A DNA stretch of 64,000 nucleotides from Punica granatum (taxonomy: Eukaryota > Streptophyta > Magnoliopsida > Myrtales > Lythraceae): assembly GCF_007655135.1 (NCBI RefSeq), contig NC_045129.1, forward strand, positions 3,534,001 through 3,598,000, given 5' to 3'. Positions 49,901-62,504 of the stretch are shown here, piece by piece. Made by a program: the position numbers and the translations under genes. Position 1 is the first letter of the stretch. Every line of letters begins with the position of its first letter. The notes beneath the pieces were generated by a model. The model was not told the DNA's origin, searched no databases, and saw nothing but the letters and a program-made list of their open reading frames with translations.

Positions 49901-51072
49901 ATTCCTTGATAATCCTGAACCCAATCTCCATTGTTGTCTTTGATGGCAGCTATACGGTTCGAACTCCGCCGGACGACAGTTGATAGATGAAAGAATTTCG
50001 TATTTCTGTCTCCTTCTTTTAGCCATAGTTCCCTTGATTTTTGTCGCCAAATAAGGTCCTTCCCGGTGAGGTTTTCTTCAAGTTCAGCTATAAGTTTTTC
50101 TTCTAGCTCCTTAATCTCGACTGTTGGTGTCATTCTTTGGATTTCATCTAGTTTCTCCGTGACCCCTGCAAGGTTAATGTCGTAAAAGCCGAAGACCTCT
50201 TTGTTCCATTTCCTAAGATCTCTTTTAACCATTTTGATTTTTGAAGAAAGTTGGAAAGCATTTGAACCCTTCACTTTTGTGTTCCACGCGTTTTTAATAA
50301 TATTCTTACTAGAGTTATCGCGTGTCCAGGCTTCCTCAAAGCGAAAGGGTTTGGGTCTTTGTGAGGAGTCCATCCACAATTTTAAAAGAATAGGGTTATG
50401 ATCAGAACGAATTTGTGGGAGATGAAAAACTCCTGCTTTTGGAAAAGTGGTCCTCCATTCATTATTCGCAATTGCTCTGTCTAATCTTTGTTTTATGGAG
50501 GCTAAACCTAATCTTTTATTACGCCAAGTAAATGGATTACCAAAATAACCAAGATCAACACAGCCTGACTGATTAAGGAAGTTATCAAGGAAAGAGCGAG
50601 AAGAAGAGGTGAAATTTCGACCTCCTATCTTATCAGTTGAAGCACATATTTCATTAAAGTCTCCTATAATCATCCAGGGGCAATCAATAGATTTTGACAG
50701 ATCAGAAAACTCAGCCCAAAACATGGGTTTGTCATTCAAGTAGGGGGGGCCATAAATTGCAGTAAGAATCCAAGGGGCAGGTAAGACATGATGATCAACA
50801 GTGGCATGTATAAAGTATGGCGAAGATTTAAGAATGTTTACCTTAAGCTCAGTGTTCCAGAGTAAGCATAGGCCCCCCACTGCATTTGAGGAGTCAACTG
50901 AGAAATGGCCATCGAGATTGCAACGCCTTGCTATCTTGCTACAATGCCTGGAGTTGGCTTTGGTCTCCGAGAGAAATATCATACTAGGGCGGTGTTTCCG
51001 AATGAGGAGTCGAAGGACTCTAACTGTCGGTTCTCCTCTTATTCCCCAACAGTTCCAGGCCAGTAGACTCAT
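46991..51072 (-). pseudogene. LINE ORF2: endonuclease, reverse transcriptase, RNase H (two lesions)
   Basis: This is the replication protein of the element. Reading from 51072, an apurinic-type endonuclease domain starts at once (LAWNCWGIRG, later SDHNPIL). The reverse transcriptase follows, with FADDLL at about residue 685 as the active-site box. An in-frame TGA (48586-48588) stops this frame between the reverse transcriptase and the following region. The same frame then continues from 48585 to 47230 through a zf-RVT-like domain and into RNase H (STDAAW). A frameshift near 47230 moves the end of RNase H to another frame (47233-46991, REDNTLAHDL). With only two lesions the insertion is probably not very old. 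As it stands it cannot make complete ORF2. Confidence 0.88.
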
Positions 51073-51179
51073 GGCTGAGTTGGGGGCTTGTTTAGGCCCG
51101 CCTCCTCGGCCATTTGGTTGTTCTCGGGATTGTCTTCCTCATCCATGCCTTCAATGTAACTCTGCATGTTCGAGTGTAA

Positions 51180-51958
51180 CTACAGCTCATGTCGTTGGGT
51201 CACGACTTGGTTGGCGGTCCAATCCATTTGTGTGTAATCTCCGACTATCCGCGCCATTTTGTTCATAATTCTGGAGTATGGGGTGGGGAAATTAAGGGAA
51301 TCTTCCATCACCAAGTCGTTTTTACGTTTCCTCGGTGTGATAGTAATTGTAAAGTCCTCCGACTCCATGCCCCCGGCTGTAGAAAATTTCCTTCTGGAAG
51401 TTTTGCTGAATCTGTGGGCGTGGGGAAGCATTGCGGGCCTGGTTTCCCAAAGGCTTGATCTTGGGCTTGCGCATGGGCCTTGGGCAAGTTTATTCTGGGC
51501 TGGAGGTGTGGTGTTCTGGGCTGCAGGTAGGGTATTGGGCTGGGCGTATGGGCTTCCAGGCTGCCCGTGAAGTTCGCTGAGTTCGGGCTGGCACCCCTTT
51601 TCACTGAATTGTTCTTGGGCTTGATCCTGCAGATCAATGAGGCCTGAATCAAGGGAGTCGGTACAGAGGATTTGCGGAGTCTTCCGGGTCGGCTGCTTTC
51701 TGGGCGTTAGGTGCCCTTTTCGGAGGAAGTCAGCGGAGGCAGCTTCGATGTCAGGACCGTACTCCTGCCCAACGTTCGAAAATCCCTGCTCCAAGTCAGT
51801 GTCCTGTCTTTCCTTCCGGCTGTCTTCTCCGATTGACAGAGTCGACTTAATTCTCGGGGGTTGATGTCAACGTCTTGCACGGCTTTTTGGGAATTCGTGC
51901 GTTGGCGGTAAGGTCGGGAGGGCGAGCCGGAGTCTGGTAGGTGATTGTCTGAGGATGG

Positions 51959-51991
<33 letters not shown>

Positions 51992-52795
51992 CGATGTCAG
52001 GTTTTCCGGCGAGATGAGGGCGGCCTGTGGTGGGGATAGGTCTGATTGGGGGTCGAATCTGAGCCATGGTCCATAGACGTTAGGGTTAGCTGGGGTTTCA
52101 GAATCACAATGGGATTGGTCGTGTCCGAGAGTTCCACAATCATAGCAGAAGGTCTTGAGCTGTTCATACTTGAAGTAGACCCAGGTGGGTGCACCGGATT
52201 TACGGTTGATAAGGCATCCCGGGCAAAGAGGCTTGGAAATGGGGACCTTGATCAATGCTCTGGGTGTGACATACCATTTTGGTAGAGAGGGAGAGTCCTT
52301 CCAGTCTATGTCGATAACTTGCCCAGCTTTTTCAGCTAGACTGGTGATGTTCTTCATGGATAACATTTCAGGTGGTATGCCTCTCAGTTGGACCCAGAAA
52401 GCTACTGAGTTGAATTGAATCTCCTCCAGTGACTTGCCCTTGTCCCAGCGTGCAATCATCAAGTGAGCCCCTTGAACCGACCATGCTCGGTCTCTTTCAA
52501 CATAGAGCATATCTTTCTTGTCTTTGAAAATGCAAACTAGGATGTCCTCTGTGTATTTCTTTGGAGTAATGGTGATTCCTTTTCTGATGTTCCAGGCCTG
52601 GAGGAGGCGGGGGATGATGGCTTTCGGTGGTGGGGGCTTGAAACCGAACGGCTTGAGGAGAAGGGTTAGAGGGATGGTTTCGGTTGATTCTTCCTCCTCG
52701 TTGGTGGGCAGGTTGAGAATCTCCTGGTCGTGGGCCATGGTCATCTGAGTGCCAAACATGTCAGCCAGGGAGTTCTCCAGGTCATAATGGTCCAT
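51180..52795 (-). pseudogene. LINE ORF1: DUF4283-like domain and CCHC zinc knuckle, frame broken
   Basis: From the ATG at 52795 the first 230 residues are a DUF4283-type nucleic-acid-binding domain typical of plant L1 ORF1. A zinc knuckle CYDCGTLGHDQSHC (CX2CX4HX4C) follows. A polyproline stretch comes next, encoded by an uninterrupted run of 32 G on the plus strand (51960-51991). After that run the frame used from the ATG ends at 51707, while the more protein-like frame, with a Pro/Gln-rich tail, runs from about 51870 to 51180. The change of frame at the G run may be mutation or mis-counted homopolymer bases. Confidence 0.8.
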
Positions 52796-53326
52796 TGGGG
52801 GCGGTGTATCTTGAGGTTGCGGAGGAGGTTGAGAGGGTGTTTGTGGTGTTGGAGTAACAGGGGTTCCTGAAGCTGAGTATTCTGGTGCGGTATTTGCAGT
52901 TTTCAGGTATGGAATTTGCTAAGTTTTTAGATGTGGTGTTTGCTTTGTCTTGAGATGCATGGAAGCCTGTGGTATTAATAGCTCGAAATGAAGTGTGTGA
53001 TTGATGGGAGGGTTGTGTAATGCAGGAAGGAAAAGATTTAGGGCGGTGGGAGTTAATGACAGATGAAGAACTGCTAGAACAGGTTTGAGACTTGCAGGAG
53101 GTGGGTGAGATTAATGCCGCTGGAGTTAATGGAGATCATGTTGTCCCGGGCGGGAAGGAACTTGGATTCAACAGAGGAATGCTTGATCGAGCGGAAGAAC
53201 TTGTGAGCTGATGAAGAGGAGATCAAATGCTTCCAACAAAGGGAAGAGATAGAGAGAGAGGCTCTCAACCAAGAGAGACTTGGGGTATTGGTGTTGATAC
53301 AACTTATTGTATAAATTTGTATACCT

Positions 53327-53757
53327 AGCACAAACGTAATGACATTACTTTTTTTTTAATGCATTAGGATATGTCTACGCAGCACTGGTGGCTTCGTCTG
53401 AGTAATACGGACATCGGTTACTGGCCTAGCTCGATTTTCAACAGTCTACGTGATGGTGGTCATGGCATAGAATGGGGTGGTGAAATTCATAATAATGAAA
53501 GGATTTGGCAACACACGACGACTCAAATGGGGAGTGGCCATTTTCCTCGTGACGGGTACTTTACAAAATCATCGTACATTAGGAATCTTGCTTACATCCA
53601 AAATAATGGTTCGATGCAACGCACGCCCAAGGAAGACCTCGTGGCGTATATCACCAATCCTCGATGTTACGACCTAGTGTTAGGACCCTCGAACTTGAAT
53701 TTCGGAACCCATTTTTATTTCGGAGGTCCTGGATTCTCGGCTCAATGCATAATATAG
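53327..53757 (+). pseudogene. Isolated intact neprosin exon 7 (catalytic C-terminal half)
   Basis: The end of intron 6 (53327-53367) and exon 7 (53368-53757) follow the LINE. The exon is 390 nt, open, and nearly identical to that at 41930. It keeps WWLRL, GYWP, WGGE (the second catalytic Glu), HTTTQMGSGHFP and the terminal FGGPGFSAQC. Exons 1-6 are missing upstream because of the deletion at about 46885, so no signal peptide or first catalytic Glu is available. Confidence 0.9.
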
Positions 53758-55200
53758 TGAAGGCATAAATAGATGGAATTATTGAATAAAAGTGAAACTG
53801 ATTAAAGTATTCATACAAGCTTTATATGCTTCATGTTCAAGGCCATTCAATATATGGATCTTTTTTTCTTTTTTTTTTAAAAAAATAGCTTTGCAGGATT
53901 GCAGTTTTCGGATTAAGACCAAATTAATGGTTAGACAACGGTAACTTATAGACCAAGCTCAATGAACCAATATCTAAATCAGTTATTAAAGGACTCTTAA
54001 CATAAATTCGGCTAATAATTAGATGCTTCTATTCACTGTTTAACAAGATGAAGAATATGGGGTCCTCATCAACTGTATAATTAAACATATACGATCAATC
54101 AGCCCTCAAGCATCCTCTTCTCAAGAATCAAACTGTCCAGATTTTCTTTTCCGCTTTTCTCTATTCCATATCAAAGATCAATCATAATAGCAAGGGAGAG
54201 ATACGCGGCAGTCACTTAATTGCACGGCAATACCGTACCTCATGTGGCACATATAATACATGTATCTGCCACGTTTCCATTCCGTGGGCCTTCTTTAGGC
54301 GGCATCCTTCCTATCAACATAATTACCATACATTAAGTCGATAGCATGATAATCGGAGCAAAGAGAACATCCAACTGCTATATCTAAATATTTTGATAAC
54401 AAAAACACTTTCTTTAATCCATTCACTGAGGTAAAAGAATTCCAAAACAAACAAGTGTGATGATCGGCTCCTTCCTCAGATGAAGTCGACACGTAATTAA
54501 CGGTGGGTCCACGAATAGAGTGATGTGAACATGCCCGAGAAGTTTGTGTCCCAGACAATTACTCAAATGTTATATAGGACTGTTCCTAAGTCCTGGGGGC
54601 TCCCCAGATAAGGGCTCAAAAAGAGAGTAAACTGAAGCCCAGAGATAAAAGAGCCCTATCCGGAGGAAGCCCAACATAAAAACAAGGGAAGATATCATTC
54701 TTACTCCTCAAACTCTCTCACCTCAATTACTGTCACTTCCCAAACCTTCGGTTGTAAAATATCACTACCCAAATTAACATGAATGAAATTGTTACTCCCC
54801 CAGCTAATCAGAAGTCAAAAAGTACCTTGATAAAAGACCCAATATGCCCCTCATTTGTTTTCTATTTTGTTTAAATTAATATATACATATATATTTATAC
54901 ATCAATATTCATTTATGCTACGTTGATAAAGGGATAGATAATAAAGTAGGTGTAACATTTTGTTATTTAAAATGCCCATTGAAATATAAACTAGAAAATA
55001 ATGAATCATTAAATTATTAGAAATTAAGGGACGATTTTAGTGTATTTTAACTACCCAATAACCCTCCACTTTCCCCACTTTCCTTTGTCTACGCCGCTCT
55101 CATTCTCTTCCTCTTCTCCACTCCCTCCCAAAATCAAATTACGTTCAACTTTCAAGGGGTTTTTTCCATAAATAAATAAAAAATTCCCTTTTTATTTAAA
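53758..55200 (+). repeat. Downstream block, copy 3, with a large internal deletion
   Basis: Same 3' flank as after 32890 and 42319. The stretch equivalent to about 34050-34990 is missing at around 54900. It is uninterrupted at the sites where the solo LTR (42561) and the hAT-like element (62505) inserted in other copies. Confidence 0.8.
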
Positions 55201-55323
55201 AACTTATTATCATAATAACTGAATCATAATTTGTATAAATGTTGTTAATATCTCGTAGCCCCATTAAGAGTCAAATGTAACATCATCAAAAACTATTGAA
55301 AATAATTATTACCCTTTCTAATT

Positions 55324-55668
55324 AGGAAAATTTACCTAAAATGGCCCATGATTTAACCGTTTTGTCAAATCTATCCTATATTTGTTTTTTGTCAAATCTA
55401 TCTAATGGTTTACTTTTTGCATCAAATCTATCTCGATATTATTTTTTCCGTCGACATCTAACGGCCGTGCTGACGTGGCGCCCACGTGGTAAGTGTGGCC
55501 CACTATCCCTCCACTTGCCACGTCAGTACGGCCGTTAGATGTCGATGGAAAAGATAATGTCGGGATAAATTTGATGCAAAAAGTAAATCATGGGATAAAT
55601 TTGACAAAAAAACATAGGATAGATTTGACAAAATGGTTAAACCATGGGTCATTTTAGGTAAAAATCCA
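55324..55668. mobile_element. 345-bp MITE with long inverted arms
   Basis: Arms of about 150 bases are inverted copies (left 'tttacctaaaatggcccatg', right its complement). It is flanked by the 8-mer TTCTAATT on both sides (55316-55323 and 55669-55676). No coding content. Confidence 0.75.
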
Positions 55669-55676
55669 TTCTAATT

Positions 55677-56024
55677 GTAATTATAATTTTTTACAATTCA
55701 TTATAATGTCACGTTATATATAATAAATTAGAATCTTATAAGTATATCTATAAATACAGGAAAATTACACCATGTAAGACGGGAATGGGCCAATAATTTG
55801 CATTAATCAATATTTATCTTGTAATAAAATAAATTCTTATTTTAAAAATGCACTTAAGGGATAAAAAGTAACTAACACGATACTGCTTGTAGAGCATTTG
55901 GAATTTTTAAATCAAACTTTTTTTTTGGGTGAATTGCATTGTTGAGCCGAAACCCGATGTATTCAAACCAATCCTATGTTGAATATCTCGCACATAACGC
56001 AGGTCACCTGCTATGTTTATTGTT
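55677..56024. other. Spacer left of the reversed LTR
   Basis: AT-rich for 200 bases, then about 100 bases of mixed composition before the LTR edge. If the LTR is a 5' LTR read on the minus strand this could be the first internal bases, but I could not identify a primer-binding site. Confidence 0.3.
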
Positions 56025-59000
56025 GTGCGCACTCGAATTTTAATCTCGTCGGAGCACGCGTTCGCGCGCCTCAAATGCAACGCGGCTTGGGAGTGTCCAC
56101 ATTCCCAGAGACGCGCGACGAACGCATGTGAGAATGAGTCGCCACTACCTGTTTACGACCCGAGGGTCGAGGGCCGGTGAGTCGCCCGGATCTAGGGGTA
56201 CGGGGTACACCTAATTGCTAAGGCGGTCTGCGAAACCCGAAATTCCGAATTCGGGGGTTCTGTTACATGCAAGCCTATATCTCGCACGCCCTATTGGTAC
56301 TCTAGCTTGTCTAGGCTTGCCATTTTAATTTAATTACCGCTTAATTAAGTTACGCTCATCTTACGCGTTTTGACACCGTAAATTCGAAGAAAAACACTCC
56401 GACCGTTCGCTCTCCGACCGGGATTCTTACATGAATAAATGTACAACATAAACCCTTACATTGTTATCTCAAATAAATAAAATACAAATTACAACAACCG
56501 AATCCCGATCGATTTGCGTCCGGTTATTACTCCACTCGTACTCACCGTGTGGTTTGAAAAGACTAGAATTGAAATTAAGATGCGCTCCCAGTGTTAGGGG
56601 ATTGGATCCCATGATCTACGATTGGGGCGTTGGACCCCATATGGATCGTATCCTAAATGATCGGGCTCGATTCGCTTAACAAACAAGTGTAAGAATGTAA
56701 CAAGCGGGCACAAATAAACAAACAATGGGATTTTGTTATTGCCGAATTTACGTGATTTAACCAATTATTAACCAGGGTATCTTGGCATGCAAATCCTACC
56801 CTAAAACAAACAAAGTGGGTACAAGGTGTGTATCGATCAAGGATCGTCTCGAGAAGGTATTTCGCATTTGGCATTATTTTCCGAGGACTTGACGTACGTG
56901 ACGTCTGTTGTTAAGTCTTGTGTTTGTGGGTTGCTTTTAGAATTGTTCTATATTATGACACTACGGTTGTTACAAGTTATTACCGAACATTGATTCCGCC
57001 CGTAAATCCTAGAACCTAGTGCTTATCACGCTATTGCTCATTTTTTACTTAGCCAAGTACACAATTAGTCCGATATTTGTATTTTGAGCCAATCCACCCG
57101 AACTAACTACTCGAGACTACGCTAGAATAATAAAAACTCATCGGTCGGATAGAGCGGGCTATGCAGATGAAGCTGCGCCTAGAAAGGTAGCCTATCCCTA
57201 CCCTGACACCGTAGTGTTTATATTATTCTAACCATAAGGGTGTCGCTAAGTTGCAAATAGACGATTTTGCTTTTGAGGTGAAAATTATTTTTGGAAAAGA
57301 GAGACTACGCGGTGCGGGCCACCTCGGCCTGTGACCGGCGCTAACCGATCCCCTGGACCTTCCAAGGTTGTCAATAACCCTAAAAAGCCAAAGGATCGGT
57401 TAATCTATCCGAAAGTGATCTAAGAAGAACTTTCACGCCCCGAACTGAGTTTCCTGAAATCAGGTTAAGCCTCGAGTCAAGACGTGCAAGTCCTTCCTAG
57501 ACATCCATGTCACATTGAACCACGTTAGTGGAATTATTGATTAAATTGATTAATGTTTTGCCAAATACTCTAAATATTTGGGTTTCAGACTATCGAGCCG
57601 ATCATTGATGGACCGTCCGATACGAATCCTAATTCCCGATCACCTTTGGATTCAAAAATTAATTTTAGGTCGAGCTTGCATGATTAATCCGATTCATGTG
57701 AGGTTTCGATTAAAACGAGAAAATAAAGCGTTTAAACACGAATCAAGAACACATTATCACGTCAAGCACGACAAACATACACATTTACACAATCGGTGCC
57801 GCCATGATCATGATAAACACATACAAACATACACACATAATATTAACGAAATCGATAAAACGACATCGATTCATGGACGCGGAAAATCATGTAAAAAGTA
57901 CGTATTATCATGTTGTATACGTATAATTACAGAAAACAAAATGTTCAAACGAGGCACACACTTTGTCGGTCGGGAATTCAAATAGGAAAGGATTGGGTAT
58001 CTTTATAAATGTCCAGAGACTGAATTGAATATTTTTAAAAGAACAAAGACTGATTTGAAAAATCGGAAAAGTTCAGGGGACTGATTTGAAAATTTTGAAA
58101 AAAATTCAGGACTATGAAAAAATTACTGAAAATGTCCCAGGATTTTTTTTGAAACGAATTTGAAAAGTTTGGGCTGATCTGAAAAGTGAAAAATGCCCCA
58201 GGGACTGAACTGAAATATCATGAAAAATTCCCGGAATAGGTTTAGAAATTCTGAAAATTCAGGGACTGATTGGAAAATGGTAAAAATGACTGGGAATTGA
58301 CTGAAAATTTTTTTAAAATTCGGGGCAGATCTGAAAAGGGCGGAAAATAGCCACGGGACTAAACTGAAACAACTTGAAAAGTTTCCTAGGATGATTGAAA
58401 AATTATGGAAAGTTTAAGGACTGATTGGAAAATAATAAAAATGGCCGGGACTCGACTGAAGATATTTTTTAAATTCGGGGCAGATCTAAAAAAATAAAAT
58501 GCATCCTCAGGACTGAAATGAGACAAAACAAAAAGTTTGTAAAATCGAGTTCGGGACAAATCCGATCACCCACGCAACCCAAGAATGCTCATTTCACGTC
58601 AAATTCATCCAAGCAAACGTTAATATTCAAAAATGGAGCCCTAAACATGCCACTAAGCCTGGAATTTACCTTGCTTGAGAAGATTAGGGGCAGATATGTA
58701 AATAAAGAAACATTTCGCCAAATAAGTTGGGCTGCTGGGAAGTGGGCCGAACTGGGCCGGTGAGCTGGACTGGGCCAATGGAGGGCGGATTGGGCCAGAT
58801 TGGACCTCTACTGGACTGGTTGGGATGCTTGCCGCAAGTCGAATTGCTGGGCCAACACGGGCTGGGCTACTAGGTGCACGAACGGTGCTGTTGATTGCGC
58901 GAACGATACCGGCAGCTCACGAGCGTTGCCCCTGCGATTCGGAAGTACGGCAGATCCGGTTAAAAAAAATTTGAAAATAGAAAAGAAAAGAGCGATGGTC

Positions 59001-60062
59001 CCGGCGGAAGGCTCTCGCGATAAGGAATCGAAGAGATCAGATCCCGTGGAGTTATGGCCCGAGTTCGAGCACGAGGAGGCAGCAGACTTCGATGTCTGAG
59101 CTGAGGGAGTTCCGGGGAGCCGTGGGCGAGAAGAGTCGAGCTGCGGGGAAGAGCGCCGGGGAACTGAGGGTTTTTTCTCTCTGTTTTTTTTTCGGAGCTT
59201 CCCGATTCCTCTAGCCGACCCCGAGCATTTTTTCCTTCTTTCTTATTTATTCAATCCGGGCGAGCTTAGGGTTTTCTTGCCGAATGTGTTGCCGTTTGTT
59301 TTCTATAATGAGCTGCGAGTTTCCTTTCAAAACGGGTTACGGTTTCCTTTTGGATTCTTGGGAGAATTTTTGTCCTGAGAGAGAGAGATCGAGAGAGCCG
59401 GGCATATTTCTAGGGTTTTCCTTTTATATTCGGCTGAAAGAAAAGAAAAAGAAAGAAAGAGACGTGGAGAAGGTGGCGGCTAGGTTTTCGTTTTCTTTTC
59501 TTTTTCATTAGGGTTTTCGTTTTTTGGAAAGAAGAAGGAGAGAAGAGAAGAAGAAGGGAGAGTCGGGGGCCAAAGGAAGGAAAAAGAAGAAGGAAGAAGA
59601 GGACAAAATAGGGGGAGGATGGAGAGACAACGGTCAGTTGACCGTTGCCACCCTTTTTTTTTTTTTTTGAAAATTAGTCGGTCAGACCGACTCTGATCGG
59701 TTCTGATGGATTTTGAATTTTCGGACTCTTTTCTTTTTTAAAAAAAATTCGAAAATTTAAATTTAACGCGCGTGGAGATTAAAACTCTCGTTTTTGCAAT
59801 TGGATGTCCAAAAAATGATCTGTGACCGACATTGCGTCTAGAAAAATTTATGGATCAATATCATGCAATAAAATATTTTCCAAAGTTTTCGTCCTAAATT
59901 TTGAAATTTGACGTTCACGCACGTGGCATTAAATTGAGAAAATGTCCTAATTCCAGAAGTCGCGAATGCTCGAGCAATTAATCGAAAATACTTCCCTCAT
60001 ACGGGCGACAAAATGACGATTTTACCCCCTTCTGAAGTCGGTGGGCCGAAATGGGGTGTTGA
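56025..60062 (-). mobile_element. Related long LTR in opposite orientation, about 4 kb
   Basis: Starts at TGTGCGCAC, the reverse complement of the 3' end of the LTR at 42561-44855, and ends near GGGGTGTTGA, close to the complement of its 5' end. Shared internal segments include 56240-56520 against 44395-44640. It is longer because of extra DNA, part of it an array of degenerate repeats (58000-58530). No target duplication was found, and the right terminus lacks the expected final CA. I see no gag-pol in it. Confidence 0.65.
58000..58530. repeat. Degenerate minisatellite inside the long LTR
   Basis: About a dozen imperfect units built on 'cagggactgatttgaaaa', spaced roughly 40-60 bases apart and diverged from each other. 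Confidence 0.6.
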
Positions 60063-60721
60063 GTTTTATCAAGCACAAACTTAAAATATATACATACATA
60101 CATAAAGAAATTAAGGAAGGTCATAGCTCGGTGGAAAAAGATTAGATGGTAAATTTCAATTTGTTCCTTCCTAATTTGGGCTGTCGAGTTAAGCTCAATA
60201 CACATACACACACCAACGAGAAAATTTTGAATGATCCTAACTCATAATGATGTGGTGATGAGGAACCAATAAGATTGCTTCAATTAAGAAGACCTACCAC
60301 AATTAATCGAGTGATTAGAACTTATTATTTAGTTTATTACAATTTAATTGGTTCTTTCTCATGACATGTGAGAGGTAGAATCACCCAATAATCTCTCCAC
60401 ACCAACCCATTAAAATTGATCGAAGAACAAAGTTAAGATACAAAAATACATACATTAAGAAATTAAGGAAGGTCATAGCTCGGTGGAAAAAGATTAAATG
60501 GTGAGTTTCAATTTGTTCCTTCCTAATTTGGGCTGTCGAGTTAAGTTCATTTATACACATACCCATACCAACCCACTAAAATTGATTCTAACATATATAG
60601 AATATATGTAACTACATATATATCTTGGGCATGTAATGCATATGTATATATACGAATACAAGTTGATGTATATTCGTGGTTGATCCTTTTTTCCCTTTCT
60701 TTTCTCATTTATACTATACGT
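60063..60721 (+). promoter_or_regulatory. Promoter-side units before the neprosin copy at 60722
   Basis: Two copies of the 166-bp unit start at 60104 and 60446. They are pushed apart by about 176 bases of AT-rich DNA (about 60215-60395) absent from the other copies, so this pair was interrupted after it formed. Confidence 0.6.
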
Positions 60722-61041
60722 ATGGCGACTCGAAGAAGAAGAGAAGGTATAGTTCGGATATTCTTGTTGATAACAGCAGTCCTAGTTGATTCGGCTCAAG
60801 CAAGGAGAAAACTATCATTGTCCAATAAATCAAACAATGTCGAGTTTGCTAAGACCCACAAAGGAACTGTAAAAAATGTTCAAGTTACATTTCATTTCAG
60901 TACATGTATTGCCGTTTCCTTTTCAATTTTCGGCATTCATCGTTATTTTAAACGAGTCATAACTAAATATTTTGCCCATGACATGAATTTCAAATCACAG
61001 ATTTCAGTTACCATGAGGAGAATCATTGAATATGCATATAG

Positions 61042-61086
<45 letters not shown>

Positions 61087-61990
61087 GCTATTCAGACTGG
61101 TTGTGGCGATGTTGTCGATTGTGTCGATATTTACAAACAACCGGCTTTCGACCATCCTCTACTGGAGAACCATACCATACAAGTAGGTTTCCTTCTTTTT
61201 GCACGTTTTTCCTCGACTTGTCATCATAGTGTAAATTTTTCTCTCACTAGGATTTAAGGTTAACTAATTTCTGCAGTTACTATAGCAATTAAAAGAAAAT
61301 TCAATCAAATTTTACAGATGAAACCGAGTTTCCTAGAAGAAGGTGAAAGTCATTTGCAACGGCTGCCCCGAAGGAACAGTCCCTATTATCAGGAAGACAT
61401 CGGAAAACGGTGTTGATGTTGAGGATTATGCTCCATTGCTCCTTGTTAACGAGAAAAGCGGCCTTCCCAACAAATCCTTTGCTGTTTTCGCTTCTTACAA
61501 TAATGGACATGAGGCATGTACCTTCCTTCCTTCGATTGACTCACATAAAACATTGGAGCAATGGAAAAAGGAAATTAAGCCAATAAACCACATCATCAAT
61601 TATATATATATATATATATATATTATTAAACTATCGATGTGCATTATTGTTTTGTCATTAATATACATGTTCATGTAATCCGTATGCAGTAGTGAAGACG
61701 AAAGATAACGAGGGAACCTTCCATGGAGGCCAAGCAGTCCACAATGTGTGAAATCCTCACACAGAGACTAGAGAAATGAGCATCCCCCAGATTTGGATCT
61801 TCGCGGGCTCAGTGGAAAACATCAACACCGTAGAGGCTGGGTGGATAGTAAGTCAAATTAAAGCGTAACCATGAATAATCGGTAACCGATCGACTCTGTG
61901 TTTGTTTCGCTTTAATATTTTAGTCAGTACCCGGTAAGCAAATAAATATATGTGATGAAAATGATATTAAATTAATGATGCTTGCTTACT
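60722..61990 (+). pseudogene. Neprosin pseudogene, exons 1-3 only, several lesions
   Basis: Exon 1 (60722-60883), exon 2a (61096-61182), exon 2b (61318-61513) and exon 3 (61683-61848). Exon 2b has lost 32 bases between two TGCC repeats, removing most of the conserved EEWGVDCPEG coding region and shifting the frame. The acceptor before exon 3 has changed from AG to CG. In exon 3 a Trp codon is TGA. Similarity ends in intron 3 at about 61990-62003, where the sequence jumps into the downstream block (compare 34610). The second catalytic Glu is absent. Confidence 0.88.
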
Positions 61991-62002
61991 TATTATTTAA
62001 TC

Positions 62003-62221
62003 TTTTTAAATGTGATTAATTAAATTAATATGATAACCGATATATGGTGAAAATCAACCCGGTGCGATGCACGGGATAGAGCCCCAGTGTGTGTATATAT
62101 ATATATATATACCTTGATAAAGACCCAATGGTCCTTCTCTACTTTTTTATTTTCCCAATATTAATTTAAAGAAAACAGAACACAAAGGAGGGGCATTTTG
62201 GGTCTTTTTGAAGATATATAT

Positions 62222-62257
<36 letters not shown>

Positions 62258-62504
62258 GGCAAATGAGCCCCAACTCCATAGTTTGGGGGGTGAGAAAGTT
62301 AATTTTCCCTTTTTATTATATTAAGTTTTAAAAAATCGGGAAATTAAAATCTATATCAATATTCATTTATGCTATGTTGATAAAGGGATAGATAACAAAG
62401 TAGGTGTAACATTTTGTTATTTAAAATGCCCATTGAAATATAAACTAGAAAATAATGAATCATTAAATTATTAAAAATTAAGGTACGATTTAGTGTATTT
62501 TAAC
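62003..62504 (+). repeat. Downstream block, copy 4, part before the hAT-like insertion
   Basis: Matches about 34612-35126, including the Helitron-like hairpin and the (TA)n run at 62225-62252. It joins directly to neprosin intron 3 on the left, showing a deletion of exons 4-7 and part of the block. Confidence 0.8.

Larger units (their letters stand above)
46961..53309 (-). mobile_element. Full-length L1-type LINE retrotransposon, minus strand
   Basis: A 6.35-kb element with its poly(A) tail at 46961-46969 (T run on plus) after TTATTCAGCG, and its 5' end at 53309. A perfect 17-bp target duplication TATAAATTTGTATACCT flanks it (46944-46960 and 53310-53326). It encodes an ORF1 with a CCHC knuckle and an ORF2 with endonuclease, reverse transcriptase and RNase H regions, both now interrupted. 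It is inserted antisense in what was intron 6 of a neprosin copy. Confidence 0.93.

Noticed and set aside
58000..58530. Regularly spaced repeats that could suggest a CRISPR-like array
   Set aside because: The units are diverged, unevenly spaced and in a plant LTR; there are no constant repeats with unique spacers.
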